A DNA stretch of 64,000 nucleotides, from the NCBI GenBank assembly GCA_963971575.1, contig OZ020611.1, positions 178,376,071-178,440,070 of the forward strand. The letters run 5' to 3'. The position numbers were made by a program, and so were the translations under genes. Below the pieces are notes generated by a model. The model made no database searches. It worked only from the letters and a program-made list of their open reading frames with translations, and was not told the origin of the DNA. This stretch comes from Liopterus haemorrhoidalis (lineage: Eukaryota > Arthropoda > Insecta > Coleoptera > Dytiscidae). This document shows, piece after piece, positions 47,376-59,199 of this stretch. Every line of letters begins with the position of its first letter. Position 1 is the first letter of the stretch.

Positions 47376-48404
47376 TTTTCTAGTCTTAGCCTAAGTTAGG
47401 CATAAATATCTGTTGTTTTTCTGCGCCAAAAATTGTAATTAACTAGCTGCATTTTCATGATTTTATAATTCTGGCGCCCGTGGCAAACTGATGCTTGGCT
47501 CCTTCAGAAATTATTACATCATTGTGATTTTCAGTATTTTATTGGCATCTTTTTCAAACTGGCAATAGCGGCAAATCTGGAATTTGGTTCCTCCAGAAAA
47601 TATCAATTAATGTCAAGGCAGATGCCTCACTGTATAAATTAGACTGCATCATTTGTGGAAACAGATGAAATAAAACAAATGGCTTCCGCTTCGTCTACCA
47701 TATAAATTCTTGAGGTCGTTTATGATGTCACTATACTTAAAATTTATATTTAGCTATGCAAATTTACTTTCCTATTTCTTTAAAAAAAAAGTAACTTACG
47801 TTATACTGTGCCATTGCACTACATATTTCTATTCAAAAAATTACCGTACAAAAAGAAATAAAAATGAAGCAACTGTATATCATTTAATGAAAACCTGCAC
47901 GTAATACCTACATTTAAACATAATGTTTTTACACCAATTCAGGAAATAAAAAGTGATTTAAACTTAATGGCAAGTCCATCATTATTTATTTATTTTTTGA
48001 CACAAGTGTTGTCAATTTTAATAACATTCTGCGGAAATGTTTCCAAATATAGACTTTGAATCAAACTCTATTAATAAAAAATATTTTATATTTAAGTTAT
48101 CCCATTTCAAATACTGCTCTTTTCTACTTTTGTAAACAAATTTGTACACACTTTTTGGAATAGCCTTCATCAATTCAATAATTTGAAAACTTTTTAATAA
48201 ACACTTCAATTTTGAAAACAAAAATAGTTACACAGGGGGAAGGGTGGATGAAGAACGAGAGTGACTTTGTTCTTATCAAAAAACTGCCGCACCATAAGAA
48301 AGTGTGAGTTGGTACATTACCGTACATTACCTACCCCTTCCTTAATCGCTTCAGAACCCCAAGATACTTTATTTACTGATTCATCTGTTGATAACCCATT
48401 CAAA
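47376..48404. other. AT-rich stretch, no gene seen
   Basis: No motifs or element ends were recognised. Confidence 0.45.
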
Positions 48405-48545
48405 TTTAAATTTAGAAACTGAAAGCCTACCTGATCTCTGGGCATTTTTGATTGAATTTCTACCGTTTTTAAAAATCCCATTCCGCTTAAAACAGGTAAT
48501 TCAACTCGGAGCATCTTCCCCAAAAGCTATTTTCAAGTTTACCGG
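48405..48545 (-). pseudogene. mariner-type transposase N-terminal helix-turn-helix scrap
   Basis: Minus-strand translation LKIAFGEDAPS, stop, ITCFKRNGIFKNGRNSIKNA, QRSGRLSVS. This matches the FGDDAPSxATVFRWFKEFKxGRxSxEDxPRSGRP stretch that ends the first HTH domain of mariner and related transposases. It lacks the catalytic domain. Whether it once belonged with the DDE scrap at 3045 cannot be judged. Confidence 0.6.
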
Positions 48546-49599
48546 CCCTGACACGCGAGCCGCTCTCTGAAAACTTAGTTAACTATAATCCAATGGCCAG
48601 AAAATGGTTGCTATGGATACTTATGGGATTGTTATATTGTAACAGAGTTTAACCAAATGGCTAAACTCGGCTAAGCTCTCAGAAACCGGACCTTAGTTGC
48701 CATCTTTTCAAGAATCTAAATTTCACAATAGACACGCTATATTTCGATCAAGTCAGAAGAACAGGGAAATAAACAGCAGGGTATTTGCATCGACTCACAT
48801 TGTACAATAAAACTAAAGGAGGAATTGACAAAGAAGATGAGATGATAGAAACTTGCACTGTGGCAAGGAAACGTCTAAGGTGGCCACTAACTTTTTCACT
48901 GTTAAATATAGCTGCCATAAACAGCCATATATTCTTTTTTCCATGAAATCATGAAAGTCCATGATTTTCAGTAAAGCTAAATTGTTTTGTCTAATTCTAA
49001 TTACTAGGTTAAGTTAAGATAAATAATGGTTAACGTAAATGAAACATTAAATACATACATACAAATCATTTTCAACTAGAATTATCTACCTCTTCCTACT
49101 TTTAACCGCTATATTTTACTCGGTAAATATGATCAACCAGCAACCAATCTTGATGAATTTTGAAGTTCGACTGATCTTGGGTTAACAAATTAATATAAAA
49201 TTGTTGTACATTCTGCTAAAAATAAAACGCAATCCGCAACACTGAAGTATTGCATTATGTATATATAGCACTTGTAAGTCATCGAATGGTAGGGCACTGA
49301 GTAGGCGTGGAGAATGCACGCGTATTTCTAGGTCAAGTGCAACAATGTAGCACTGAACTGCAACTACCAGTACTATACAGTTCCTCATAATATGATTACC
49401 TGGCAGCTAATTTATACTACGTCCCAGTAATTAGTGATACCATCCGAAATGATGAACGATGCAACATTGAAGGACATTTGCGTTTTCCATTAAAAGGTTT
49501 TTGTACATTTTCTATTTTTAATTTTTCCGTGGTTATTTAGAAGTTGTTGAATATACTTATTTAGGTCAATTGTTAACATTAGAATGCACCAAACTACAC
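48546..49599. other. no gene seen
   Basis: AT-rich; GTGTCAGGGCCGGTAAACTT (minus) near 48540-48555 looks like a hAT terminus but has no partner. Confidence 0.4.
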
Positions 49600-49677
49600 T
49601 CAAACTACGGAATGTTTTCGCGAACATTAGTTTTCGCCATTAGGTGCGCCTGTCCGTTCATGCCTGAACGTGTAGAT

Positions 49678-50249
49678 CAGGGATTCCCAACGGGATCGAT
49701 ATCGACCCCATGGGGCTCTCACTATATTTCACTATTTTCACTATATTTTCAACATAGAGGATATACAGCATTTTGGGACAATTTTAAAATACAAAATAAA
49801 TACAAAAAAATGAAAATAGTTGTGGAAACGTTGTTATTAATGTTCCCTAGTTCTTATTTTGTTGAAGTCGGATTTAGCTACATGAATAATTTGTTAAGAA
49901 AGAGTAGAAACAAAATGAATATATCCAAAAGAGGATATATTTATGTAAGGATAAAATTAAGCAATTTTGAACCGAATAAAGAAAAACTTGTGGTCATTCA
50001 TCTGCCACAATTATCCCTCTGAAGTATTGTTGTGACTTTAATTGTATCCAATACATGGTTACCGATTGAGCAAAAATATTAATTTATTAATTTATTCAAT
50101 ACAGATTTAATTTTGTAATCAATTTTTTTGTAACAAGGTTTATTATTATTTACGTATGAACCACTAACTAAAGCCTCTTTACTTGAGGATTGGGAAAGGA
50201 TTTTTTTCCTATGTAGGGGGCCGATAGAAAAAAAGATTGGAAAACCCTG
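49678..50249 (+). mobile_element. 572-bp hAT deletion derivative with 8-bp TSD
   Basis: GTGTAGAT occurs exactly at 49670-49677 and 50250-50257. The element starts CAGGGATTCCCAACGGGATC and ends GATTGGAAAACCCTG (inverse CAGGGTTTTCCAATC). Copy B of family X at 57.8 kb shows the uninterrupted site. It keeps the transposase C-terminus but not the catalytic core. Confidence 0.93.
49812..50022 (+). pseudogene. hAT transposase, C-terminal dimerisation fragment
   Basis: KIVVETLLLMFPSSYFVEVG, FSYMNNLLRKSRNKMNISKR and IKLSNFEPNKEKLV match the hAT C-terminal region (FPSSYLCExGFSxM...K.RNRL...DLRLxLSNxEPxxEKL). The continuous frame starts at 49570 in unrelated flanking DNA and crosses the insertion junction, so its first ~36 codons do not belong to the element. 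The BED finger and catalytic acids are missing. Confidence 0.8.
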
Positions 50250-50690
50250 GTGTAGATGATAAAACTACACAGTTATTTTTGCCAGCGCAGGTTAACGAAG
50301 CGAATAGAAAATTTCAATCGATATACCTTCGTCGGAGTGACCTGTGCAAGCATACCGGAGCATATGTAGCGACAGATTGACACTTGTTCAGTTTAGTTGC
50401 CCAATTATACTATCTTTCTTCTTAATTAACGTAGAAACTAACGACACTAGCTTTAAAAAGCATACTTTTGCCCATCCGTAAATGATTATGCCAATCGTTA
50501 AGTGCAGATTCCAGTTTCTTTAACAAGCTCACATGAGAATAATATTCTTTTCTTTCCCAATTATCGCCAGAGCATTGTCTGTTGACGCTATGGCTAGTCG
50601 AAAGAACTGTGATTAAAAACTGTAGTCTAAACACACTAACGAATCTTGTATACCTATAGGTATACGTGTGAAGACGACTTAAGATACATA

Positions 50691-53237
50691 CGTCTGTGGC
50701 ATGAATAATGTAGGTTTATATCGAAAGTTTGGTTTATAATAACTCCATAACATAAACACATATGCATTGAATAATGGATTTGACCCTTCAAAACATCTGT
50801 TTGTAATAAACATAACAAAGAGAGTAGTGTTATTTTTATGCTTATGTTCCATAACATTTCTATTATAAACCAGGCTTAATGCTTACTCCTAGCAAAACAT
50901 AGTACATTGATGAAACACAGACAACATATAGATAATCTTCGGCTTGGTGGCCTGGAGCGTCTCATTAACCCACAACCTATACAGACAATACGTTTAATAT
51001 CCTTAAATTTGCAGTGCATTGGCTCAAATGGATGGAAGGATAGACTATACTGTGTGACCAAAAAAGAATGTCCAAGACTCGAATAAACTATAAATAATTA
51101 AAAATAGAATGTCTGGCCTGCAGAGGATATTAACTTTTAAATGTGCATTAAATGTAATTTCTGGATTTGTTTGCTTTAATTAAAAATTTAGTTCATTACG
51201 AAACACATTTATTTTACACAAAACTGTAATGAAATATATAATTCCTGTTTTTTCTAAATGCTAAATTTGTCACTATTTTAATATTATTAGCATTTTATTG
51301 GAAATTGTATTAATTTTGTAAATAAACTTTAGATTCGACTACTATTTACATTAGATATCTTATAGTAACACTAATCAAAATAAGTTACATTATTTTGAAC
51401 ATTATTAAACTTATAACATATTGTATGTCTTATAGCATATTTATTATGCGTTGTTAGGGTTTATTTAATTTTTAATTGGGGTTTTGATTATTGTGTCCGA
51501 GAATGTTCTCGGCATGGAACGGTGAGACTCCACATGGACATGATAAACGTCCGGCCGTACCGAAATATGCATTAGCTAGCGGGCAGTGTCGTTAAATACC
51601 CGTATTTAGTTTAATACAAAAAAGTAATGAGTATAATTTTTGAGGTAAGTGTTTGCATCCTTGGGTGACTGTATATTGTTGACCACAGCAGCCATCTGCT
51701 GTGCTAGTGGATCTTGTGCTGATTTTGTGGGCCGGTCTAGCTAGGCATCTACTTCTTAAGAGTTACACCAACGCTTTAGATATTTTTACTAGGTAGGGTC
51801 TGGAACCCCAGGTAGGTCGCATGTTGAAATACCGGCAAACAAGAGCTTGCGGCAATTTGTGACGGCAGGACGTGGTGGTCCGTACTGCTGGATTTATTTC
51901 ATTTTCAGATCACCTGGCGCTTTCAAACTAAATTTTATTCGGACGACCTTATCCACTGGAAGCTGCTGTGTGTGGTGTTGCTGGCGACGCTCTAGCAGTG
52001 TTTACATGCCGCTGCGTTTAAACCGATACGGTTTGACGGAATGGTGCTCAAGATTTTCAGTTAAACTTGTTACAATACTACAAGCAGGTAGTCGAACAAT
52101 ATTTTCGACATACGGTTACCTTCAAAATACTTTTTGGAATACTTTTGAATATTTCGATAAAACATCTCAAACGTTTCACTTGACTCCCGTTCTGAATTTA
52201 AAAAAAAAAAATGAACCTAATGCCTACGATGCATCACAATAACTCCATCGCTTCAAGTGCACAATATTTAATAGCATAATAACACGGAGTTGTGAGCTCA
52301 CCACTTTCACTACTCGAGGAAAACTGCCAAGTATTTGTGCCGTTATCGGCATTCCTCATTGCCGCACCGATAGAAATGCATAAAGGGACAAGGTTCACAC
52401 AATATTCAACAACATCTACAACTAGCATTACATATGTTTATAAGCCCAACCCTCACTTTATTAGGGGTCAACACCTACAAATTTTAACGCGTAAATATTT
52501 GATAGTACTTTCCAATGACAGCTACAATGTTAATTACCAATAAAAAACAAGTTAATTTGCATTTTCAGTTCTATAAATATAAAGGCAGGAAAAAACAAAC
52601 TAAAATGAAAAGATCATTTTTCAAACACTCAGCATTAAGTTGCTTAAAAATTTAATTAAAACAACAAAAAACTCGAGTATTTTTTCAAGAGATACTCCAG
52701 ATTCCTAAGGTATCGATTCTATTTCTTCAGAATAAAAGATGAAAAGCAATATCTGGCAAGTTAATACCAAAGAACGCTTATGAAAAATGAGCAAGAACGA
52801 TCGATAAATAGGTTGGCATTTATATTGAGGATTAGGATGCGTGTAGGTGATGAAGATGAAAAAAGACAAAATTGCAAAGAGAATCCTGGAACGAAGATCT
52901 GTCTGTCAGTTTTCGTTCTCAGTCATCAACGTAGCTAATACAAAAGTCAGTATCATGCAAGTTTAAACATTCGCGGAGTTTGTTAATATGCACCTGCTGT
53001 ACGGTGTGCCAGAAGAAATAGGAAGACAAATTCAAGGCATTAGTAAAAAGTAAAGGCAAAGTAAAACAGTAAAAAAATTCGAACCACTACTGACCACTTA
53101 CATTTATAGTTAAAGCAGCCTTACTAACCGAGAACGAAAATAAAATGAGTACGGGTAGAATCCGAATTACAAAAGTATTCCACTCTCAAATGTAACTTGT
53201 ATTTGGATCTAAAGTCGCGTACAGACCAAAATCAACT
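50691..53237. other. no supported gene
   Basis: The GC-richer part 51480-52100 contains a 131-codon plus frame (51847-52242) with no recognisable domain. TTTTTGAGGTAAGTG near 51640 matches a splice-donor consensus but no partner exon could be defined. The rest is AT-rich. Confidence 0.4.
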
Positions 53238-53518
53238 GTTCAATAATAGCAGTTAGCGATCTTATCGTCACCATCAATGTTGTGAATAATAAAGTCACGT
53301 TCGCCATGTAGTTCGAGAGTAATTCGCTTAGTTCGGCATTTAGGACAGATGTAACAAAATGTCGATGTCAGCGAGTAGATGATGTTGTAATTGCCTGTGA
53401 TAGTTTCATGATAACGAAATCGATCACGAAAAAGAAACAACGTATCTGTTTTTCCGATGGCATACTTAACGCCATACCAATTTTTTAAAATGAATCTTTT
53501 TTCATATTCCTTATTCTG
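53238..53518 (-). pseudogene. possible FLYWCH-like zinc-finger fragment
   Basis: A minus-strand frame of about 92 codons is open from a TAG near 53520 to a TGA/TAA near 53238. It reads LFLFRDRFRYHETITGNY, then FCYICPKCRTKRITL, then GERDFIIHN. Spacing resembles FLYWCH-type fingers (L..R.GY.Y......WRC....C.AR). Such domains occur in MULE-type transposases and in insect chromatin proteins. The key Trp and the C-terminal His pair are not present, so this is a weak call; no ATG or neighbouring exon supports a gene. Confidence 0.3.
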
Positions 53519-55204
53519 TATCTAGTATCCTTTGTATTCCAAAGATTTGGATGTTTATGAATTATTCAATTAAGTTAACAATTCGGTCTTCACTCCATTC
53601 CATTTTTATACCAGAAGTATGAAAACGTTTGAACGAAACACTAACACAATTCACAAAATTAAATTTCATAATAAACATCTCCACACTGCAGGTGCTGTTC
53701 GCCAGGTGTTCGCAAATTATTTCTTTGATGTTACCGGTTATATGGCGAACTTCACCCGAACAACAAACCGAAACTGAGCTGCCTGATAACTCTGATAAAC
53801 ACCTAGTTCGTAATTTCTTCGCGGCTTAATACTGTTGCAGAGATATTTTTATGAGTTCCTTATCCAATATTACTATTCCTAATTTACTTCCGTAATCGTT
53901 TCCTCTACCAGTTCATGAAGTTAGTCTATAAATTATATTCTCTCTGGTTATTATTGAAGTATGACTTATTGTGGAAATTGCATTTTGTTAGTTAATTTGT
54001 TTAGTAAAAGCAATTATTCAGAACAGTGATTGTTAAACTTTGTTCCTTGTATTTCTTACCACTGACTAAGAACCACTGGAAAGCAATATTGAAGAGGATA
54101 TTACTAAATTTGCATATATTGATATTTTGAGACTGCACTTTTAAAATAAATGAAATATGGTAATAATACTACGCTGAATTTTCTCGCAATTTTTGCTTCA
54201 TATTCTCACAGAAACGTAAGATGTGAAGATAATTTGGCAAGTAAAATTTGGTGCGTTCAGAACAAAAAGAACACTTACCAGCTGCTTAAATGCTTACCAG
54301 CATTTTAAGTTAAAACTCGTAGTCATAATTATAGGTATTTTGGTTGACCTCAGGGAGTTCTGTACAAAGGAAAAAGAAACTATTCTGGTCTGCAAATCGT
54401 CTCTTTCTCTAATTGCAGGATACAGAAAGCCATATTGTTCGGGTCACTACGAAATGTATTTAGCATAATTTTTGCAACTACATATGGCTATGGATATATG
54501 TAGTTGATATGTGTATCCGTTTTTATTTAGCTCCATTGGCCTTTGTGTGCGACGGTTCTCTTCGTACCTGTAGTGTGAGGTCAATCGACCTTTATCAAGA
54601 TATAACAAACCACAAAATAAACTACACAAAATAATGACAGAATTTTTACCTTTTTTGCTATACCTATATCAATACACTATTATATCGATATCAATGATTT
54701 TTTGTTCCATATTTTCCCAATATCGATATAAGACATGGATATTATATTTATATAATCGATGTCAACTAAAGATATCTTATAAAGCATGATATTTTTCACT
54801 TGAACCTTGAAAGCTCACTATACGAACTAATAAATCACATGCAACGCATGTTTGGTTTCACTGGTTACATTTCAATTAATGAGACCAAAAACACCTAATT
54901 TGAAAATTATCTACGACACTCTCGTTTAGTTATATTTTATTTTCTTATGTGCATTGCCAATAAGATATGTCGGTGATTCAGACAATATATTTTGAAATTT
55001 TTCAACATTGGTGAAATAGTATACGCACATTTTCTTTTTAAAAAATATTGTTTCGTTGGTTAGGTATTTTTATTAAACATGTTAATTAACACTGACTGTC
55101 ATATTGTATTAACTCCCATAGGTTCTCGTTGTCACAGCGTCTCGTTGTGTTTATCGTTACCTGCCAAACTGTTACCTGTAATACCAATATCCTGACTGAT
55201 TCAT
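53519..55204. other. mostly AT-rich; includes a pair of hAT ends
   Basis: No coding motifs. CAGTGATTGTTAAACTTTG at 54023 and CTAAGAACCACTG ending at 54079 look like both ends of a hAT element reduced to 57 bases, without a matching 8-bp duplication. Confidence 0.4.
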
Positions 55205-55615
55205 CATTGCCCAGCCCAAACCAATGGACCTAGAAACATGAAATTCGGGGAGCATATTACTTCTTTGAAGAACCCACTATGAAGGTTTATTTTAAAATTC
55301 GTTCTCTAAGGAGGTGAAAAGGGGTGAAATGTGACTTCACGATTTCCTCACCATTTTTTAGGACCAATGTGATATCGACTTGATTTTTGCTTACAAAGTT
55401 TACCCATATAAATGTTGAACCCTAATGGAGTGGATCTATATACGGGATGAGGGAGGACTGCTTCTCACATGGTCAGTTCTACGTGACCTGCTCCAGAGTG
55501 AGCTCACCCAGCAACCTGGTGATCCTAGAACCTGAAGTGAGAACCACCATTGAGGTCTACAATATCCAGATCGTTAATAAGCGAAAATAGCGAAGCATGA
55601 GTACTCAACTAGTTA
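55205..55615 (+). mobile_element. Helitron 3' fragment with attached satellite-like repeat
   Basis: 55205-55440 is a copy of the ~367-bp repeat at 8.8-9.5 kb. It is joined near 55440 to the C-terminus of a Helitron helicase. Soon after the helicase stop comes GCATGAGTACTCAACTAGTT, consistent with the CTAG-type 3' end of Helitrons. I could not define the required subterminal hairpin with certainty. Confidence 0.7.
55453..55590 (+). pseudogene. Helitron Rep/helicase, extreme C-terminus
   Basis: EDCFSHGQFYVTCSRVSSPS then NLVILEPEVRTTIEVYN and a TAG at 55588. The HGQxYVxxSRV motif is motif VI of PIF1-type SF1 helicases, and the following NLxIL...R...VY ending is characteristic of Helitron RepHel proteins. 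All upstream parts (HUH nuclease, helicase motifs I-V) are absent. The start of the frame is fused to unrelated repeat sequence. Confidence 0.85.
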
Positions 55616-56615
55616 TATACAAAAGGCATAAAAAATCAAAATGTGAATCTATGCAACACGAGTTACAAAACACAATTATGCTAACTTGTTCCGCCACTTA
55701 TAGCAAATAGTCCTCTTACTTCGAGTGATGCGTTGTTGACCTTGAAATCAAGTCAAAAAAATCTTCAGTTTACGTACCCATACCCCTCCCTATTTTTGAC
55801 TCAATCCTTTAGTTTTTTCTTAGTCAAATCTATTTTTCTTTTATCTTATCATTAAAAAATATCTATTGAAACATTTATATTTTAAATGTAAGACTATTTT
55901 TTTTTCGTATGTTTGTTGAAGAAACAAAAATAAATATGATGTTTAGTTAGAGTACACGTCATAAATGAGTAAAGTAGTCGTAAATCAGTATAAATAAAAA
56001 CACCAACACGTAAATATTAAAATTTATGTTTTATGTACCTACTTTAATATTTTTGTTTTTTTAATTATTTTTCGCGTATATTACGCAGTATACTAGCGGA
56101 AGAAGTTGTATTGAAAAAAAAACTGTCAGCTTTTTTGTGAAAATATGTGTTTTCACCTCTTGAACTTCAATATGTCAATAATTCATTTTAGTTTCGTAAA
56201 AATATATCATATTGGATGTATAAAACGTATTAAATACTGCTTTTTACTTGCAACTGTCATTTAAGACACTAAGGATTTTTTATTTTAAATATTAAATTAA
56301 GTAAGTTCTGTTTCTAGACCTCCGGCAAAATATTAGTAGGTTATGTATAAACCACATGATCAGCGTGACGCCTCAATCGGTCTTAGTATCTCTTTATAAA
56401 CGGGTACTCTAAAATAAAAGTGACGACCTAAAAAAACAGGTCCTCATCTCTGTTTTTAAAATTTTCTAGTGTGTTTGTGTTTTTATTTTTATTTCCTTCC
56501 TTCTTAGGGGGATGCGCCACTGTTGTGAACTATATCAGAAGACGTGAGTACCCTTGAGGAAAATGTTTTTAAAAGGCCTGAGCACCTTTATTTGGCTCTT
56601 GTTAGTCCGTTAGGC
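55616..56615. other. AT-rich stretch, no gene seen
   Basis: No motifs or termini were recognised. Confidence 0.45.
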
Positions 56616-57231
56616 GTATGAGTGGAATAGTATTAGGTATAATAGACCGGGAGCTCATGACATTTTTGGTCTCCGATTTCATACAGCATGCCTTTTGGAG
56701 GAGAGAATATTTACCCTGTGACAACAAAAAAGGGATGATATTAAACCCCTGCACGCTTTCCGGTCATAGGGAAAATTGCATTTCCACTTGTACAAAATTT
56801 TTGTGTTTTTCTCTGATTTAATATTGCTTGCCCTTTTGTCAAAAGAAAGTTATAACAAATTTAAAGTCTTTTAATTATAGGCATACTGTATGAAAACGCG
56901 GAAAATCATATTTTTTTATTAAAAGATCACATGACCGTTTGAGCCCTTTGGGTCCCTCCGAATCGCATGCATATATTTAAAAGACTTAAAATTTGTTATA
57001 ACTTTCTTTTGACAAAAGGGCAAGCAATATTAAATCAGAGAAAAGCACAAAAATTTTGTGTTTAAGTGGAAATGCAATTTTCCCTATGACCGGAAAGCGT
57101 GCAGGGGTTTAGTACCATCCATTTTTTGTTGTCACAGGGTAAATATTCTCTCCTCCAAAAGGCATGCTATATGAAATCGGAGACCCAAAACTGTCATGAG
57201 CTCCCGGTCTATAAACTCCTCTCATAATACT
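56616..57231. repeat. 616-bp palindrome with ~270-bp arms
   Basis: Left arm 56616-56886 and right arm 56964-57231 are inverted copies at high identity. Shared blocks include AGACCGGGAGCTCATGACA, CATGCCTTTTGGAGGAGAGA, CCCCTGCACGCTTTCCGGTC and CTTGCCCTTTTGTCAAAAGA. The 77-base centre is unique. Differences between arms are scattered substitutions and 1-3 base indels. No terminal motif or target duplication was identified, so it may be a foldback element or an inverted duplication. A 96-codon minus frame across the right arm is unrecognised. Confidence 0.92.
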
Positions 57232-57784
57232 TGTTCTTGAATCACTATCTCCATGTTTCCGCACAGTATTACACCACAGAAACATCAGTAAACTGTGAAA
57301 GACACTTGTGCTCCAAGTTGTTGTACCACCAAAAGAACGACCACCAGCCATAAAGCACATTTTATGTTTCAACGCTACAGGCTTCTGGGTGCACGACACT
57401 GTCTATTAAATAATCATAAATAAATAATTTAAATAGTATTTATGCTTGATGATGTAAGCGAGATCTCTTATCAAGAATTTGCACGTGACAATGGTCGCGT
57501 TTATTTATAGCTCTTTTTACTGTTTCCTTTTTTATTTTTATATTGTTTATGCTTTGTACTTTCGGCAAATTTATTATTTAGATGGTTTTGTCAAGTAATA
57601 TAAGTGAAAATTGTGGTTAATTAGTTGCGAATGTATCACGATTTGACATTTTATTTAGTTACTAGCAACATTATGTTGTATTTGAACGAATTAATCTACT
57701 TAAATAAAATATTACAACACACACTTATTAAGGAATAATGATACAAATACCACAAATGTTATCCATTTAGAATTCGCAATCTGA
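57232..57784. other. no gene seen
   Basis: AT-rich; the 57240-57400 part continues a minus frame from the palindrome without recognisable content. Confidence 0.4.
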
Positions 57785-57985
57785 GCAACATGTATGAACA
57801 GGCGTGTCTGCCCGGTGTACCAGAATGTATAAATGATAAGATTGTATATTATTTTTGCCAGCTCAGACGATCGAAGCAACTAGATAATTTTAATCGATAT
57901 ACCTACGTTGGAGAGAACCATGCAGGCGTAACGAGGTATATGCAGCCAGAGACTGACACTTCAATTCAATTGTCTCATTAAGGAT
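57785..57985 (+). repeat. repeat family X, copy B (uninterrupted site)
   Basis: Colinear with copy A around the hAT insertion site: GTATAAATGATAAGATTGTA-type sequence here corresponds to GTGTAGATGATAAAACTACA there, followed by TTATTTTTGCCAGC in both. It therefore serves as the empty-site reference. Its 63-codon open frame is incidental. Confidence 0.7.
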
Positions 57986-58334
57986 GTTTTAAATACTTTT
58001 CACTACTTTCAAACTGCCGACATTCTAACTTCTAAAACTTTCTTCTGTAGTATTAGTGGCAGAAAGAGACATTCAACACCTTCTATCTTTTTTTTTACTT
58101 CTCACTACCTACTTAGCAACTGGATATGAGAGATAAAAGTTTGGTTATAATAACCAATTTACAATTTGCTGGTTTATATTTAAGTATATGCCAGTGTAAT
58201 TTAATTTTCAAGACTATATCGGATAAGGATTATTAAAAATACCAGAAAACGTAAAACAGTGAAGCACAAAAATACACATAAAATTAGTACGCCTCAAAAA
58301 GTATCAATACGTGAAACAGAATAGAATTGAAGAC

Positions 58335-58435
58335 GGTTTCAAACAGAGATTTGGAGCAGTGCATTTTTTCATTTACTCCGCTCCAGTATTATAATGCCCG
58401 CTCCAGCTCCGTTCCATTCTCCGCACCACTACAGG
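58335..58435 (-). mobile_element. GGAGCGG-rich hAT-like scrap
   Basis: The inverse reads GTGGTGCGGAGAATGGAACG then GAGCTGGAGCGGGC and TGGAGCGGAGTAAATGAAAA. Such GGAGC-repeat termini belong to a known style of hAT elements, but both ends are incomplete. Confidence 0.35.
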
Positions 58436-58456
58436 ATTTTTATCCCAAGATTTTGT

Positions 58457-58725
58457 TAGTTAGTTAGTTAAAATTTTTGCGCACAGCAGCAAAGGCAATT
58501 TGCGGCTAACGCGGCCCATCTAAATGACTACACTACATATTAAAAACAATAAATTAAATAATAGATAAATAAATAAAATTAATAAAAATACTCAATAAAA
58601 GAAATCTTGCACGGACAAATACAAATAAATAAGATAAAAAGTATGTACGAAAAACTGAACAGACGCAGAGTGATGGTAAGAGGCTGTAAAGGGGTCAATT
58701 ACCATCGAATATCATAGTCCATAAT
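58457..58725 (-). mobile_element. 3' UTR of the (TAAC)n LINE, minus
   Basis: The (GTTA)n at 58457-58474 is the inverse of the (TAAC)n tail at 42.55 kb. Moving away from it, the inverse sequence follows the 3' UTR of that LINE (TTTACAGCCTCTTACCATCA, CTGCGTCTGTTCA). Only the untranslated end was inserted or survives. Confidence 0.75.
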
Positions 58726-59199
58726 CCCGAGATTTTGTACGGATACGATTATTTATAAGTAAGACATACCTGGTTTTAACACGAACGTGTTTATGTTTTT
58801 ATTAAATTACTAAATATTTTAGTTTATTTACAGTTTACAAAGAATAGTGATACCACACGCTGTCCGTTCGGACCACACTACGTCATAACAGACTGCTCTA
58901 TATTCTATGCGACAAAATCTAAATACGCGCAAGACTCAAAAACGGATAAAATCAACATAATAATATCAAATATTGAGCGATTCCTCCAGCTCAGGACAAA
59001 ATACCATTGCTCCGGGCTCCAAAGCCCTGATTTCCAAAGTTGTGTGGGATGTCGGGTAGCATTGAAAGTTTGAAGGAAGTATTGTATTACACATTAAATG
59101 GTACTTTTTACGTGAATCCTACGCAAAAAATCGTAGTGCTTCGGAGAAAAGTAGAATGTAGAACAAACTTTATATAATATAATAACTTTCTTCTTAATT
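58726..59199. other. no gene seen
   Basis: AT-rich; nothing recognised apart from the possible outer part of family X copy C. Confidence 0.4.

Larger units (their letters stand above)
49600..50690 (+). repeat. repeat family X, copy A (interrupted by a hAT derivative)
   Basis: The sequence on both sides of the hAT insert joins into a unit colinear with 57785-57985 (TTTTTGCCAGC, ATCGATATACC, GACTGACACTT-type blocks), and its distal half (CTTTAACAAGCTCACATGAG, ATTATCGCCAGAGCATTGTC, ACGCTATGGCTAG) is colinear with 62402-62860. Its far end (CGTGTGAAGACGACTTAA) and the corresponding end of copy C (CGTGTATAGCCGGCTTAA) both finish in TTAA, hinting at a TTAA-type element. It has no coding sequence. 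Confidence 0.7.

Noticed and set aside
51640..51650. Splice donor GAGGTAAGTG marking a host exon
   Set aside because: A single consensus match is expected by chance, and no acceptor or coding exon could be linked to it.
51847..52242. 131-codon plus-strand frame as a gene
   Set aside because: It has no recognisable domain and no supporting start or splice context; the surrounding sequence looks like degraded repeat DNA.
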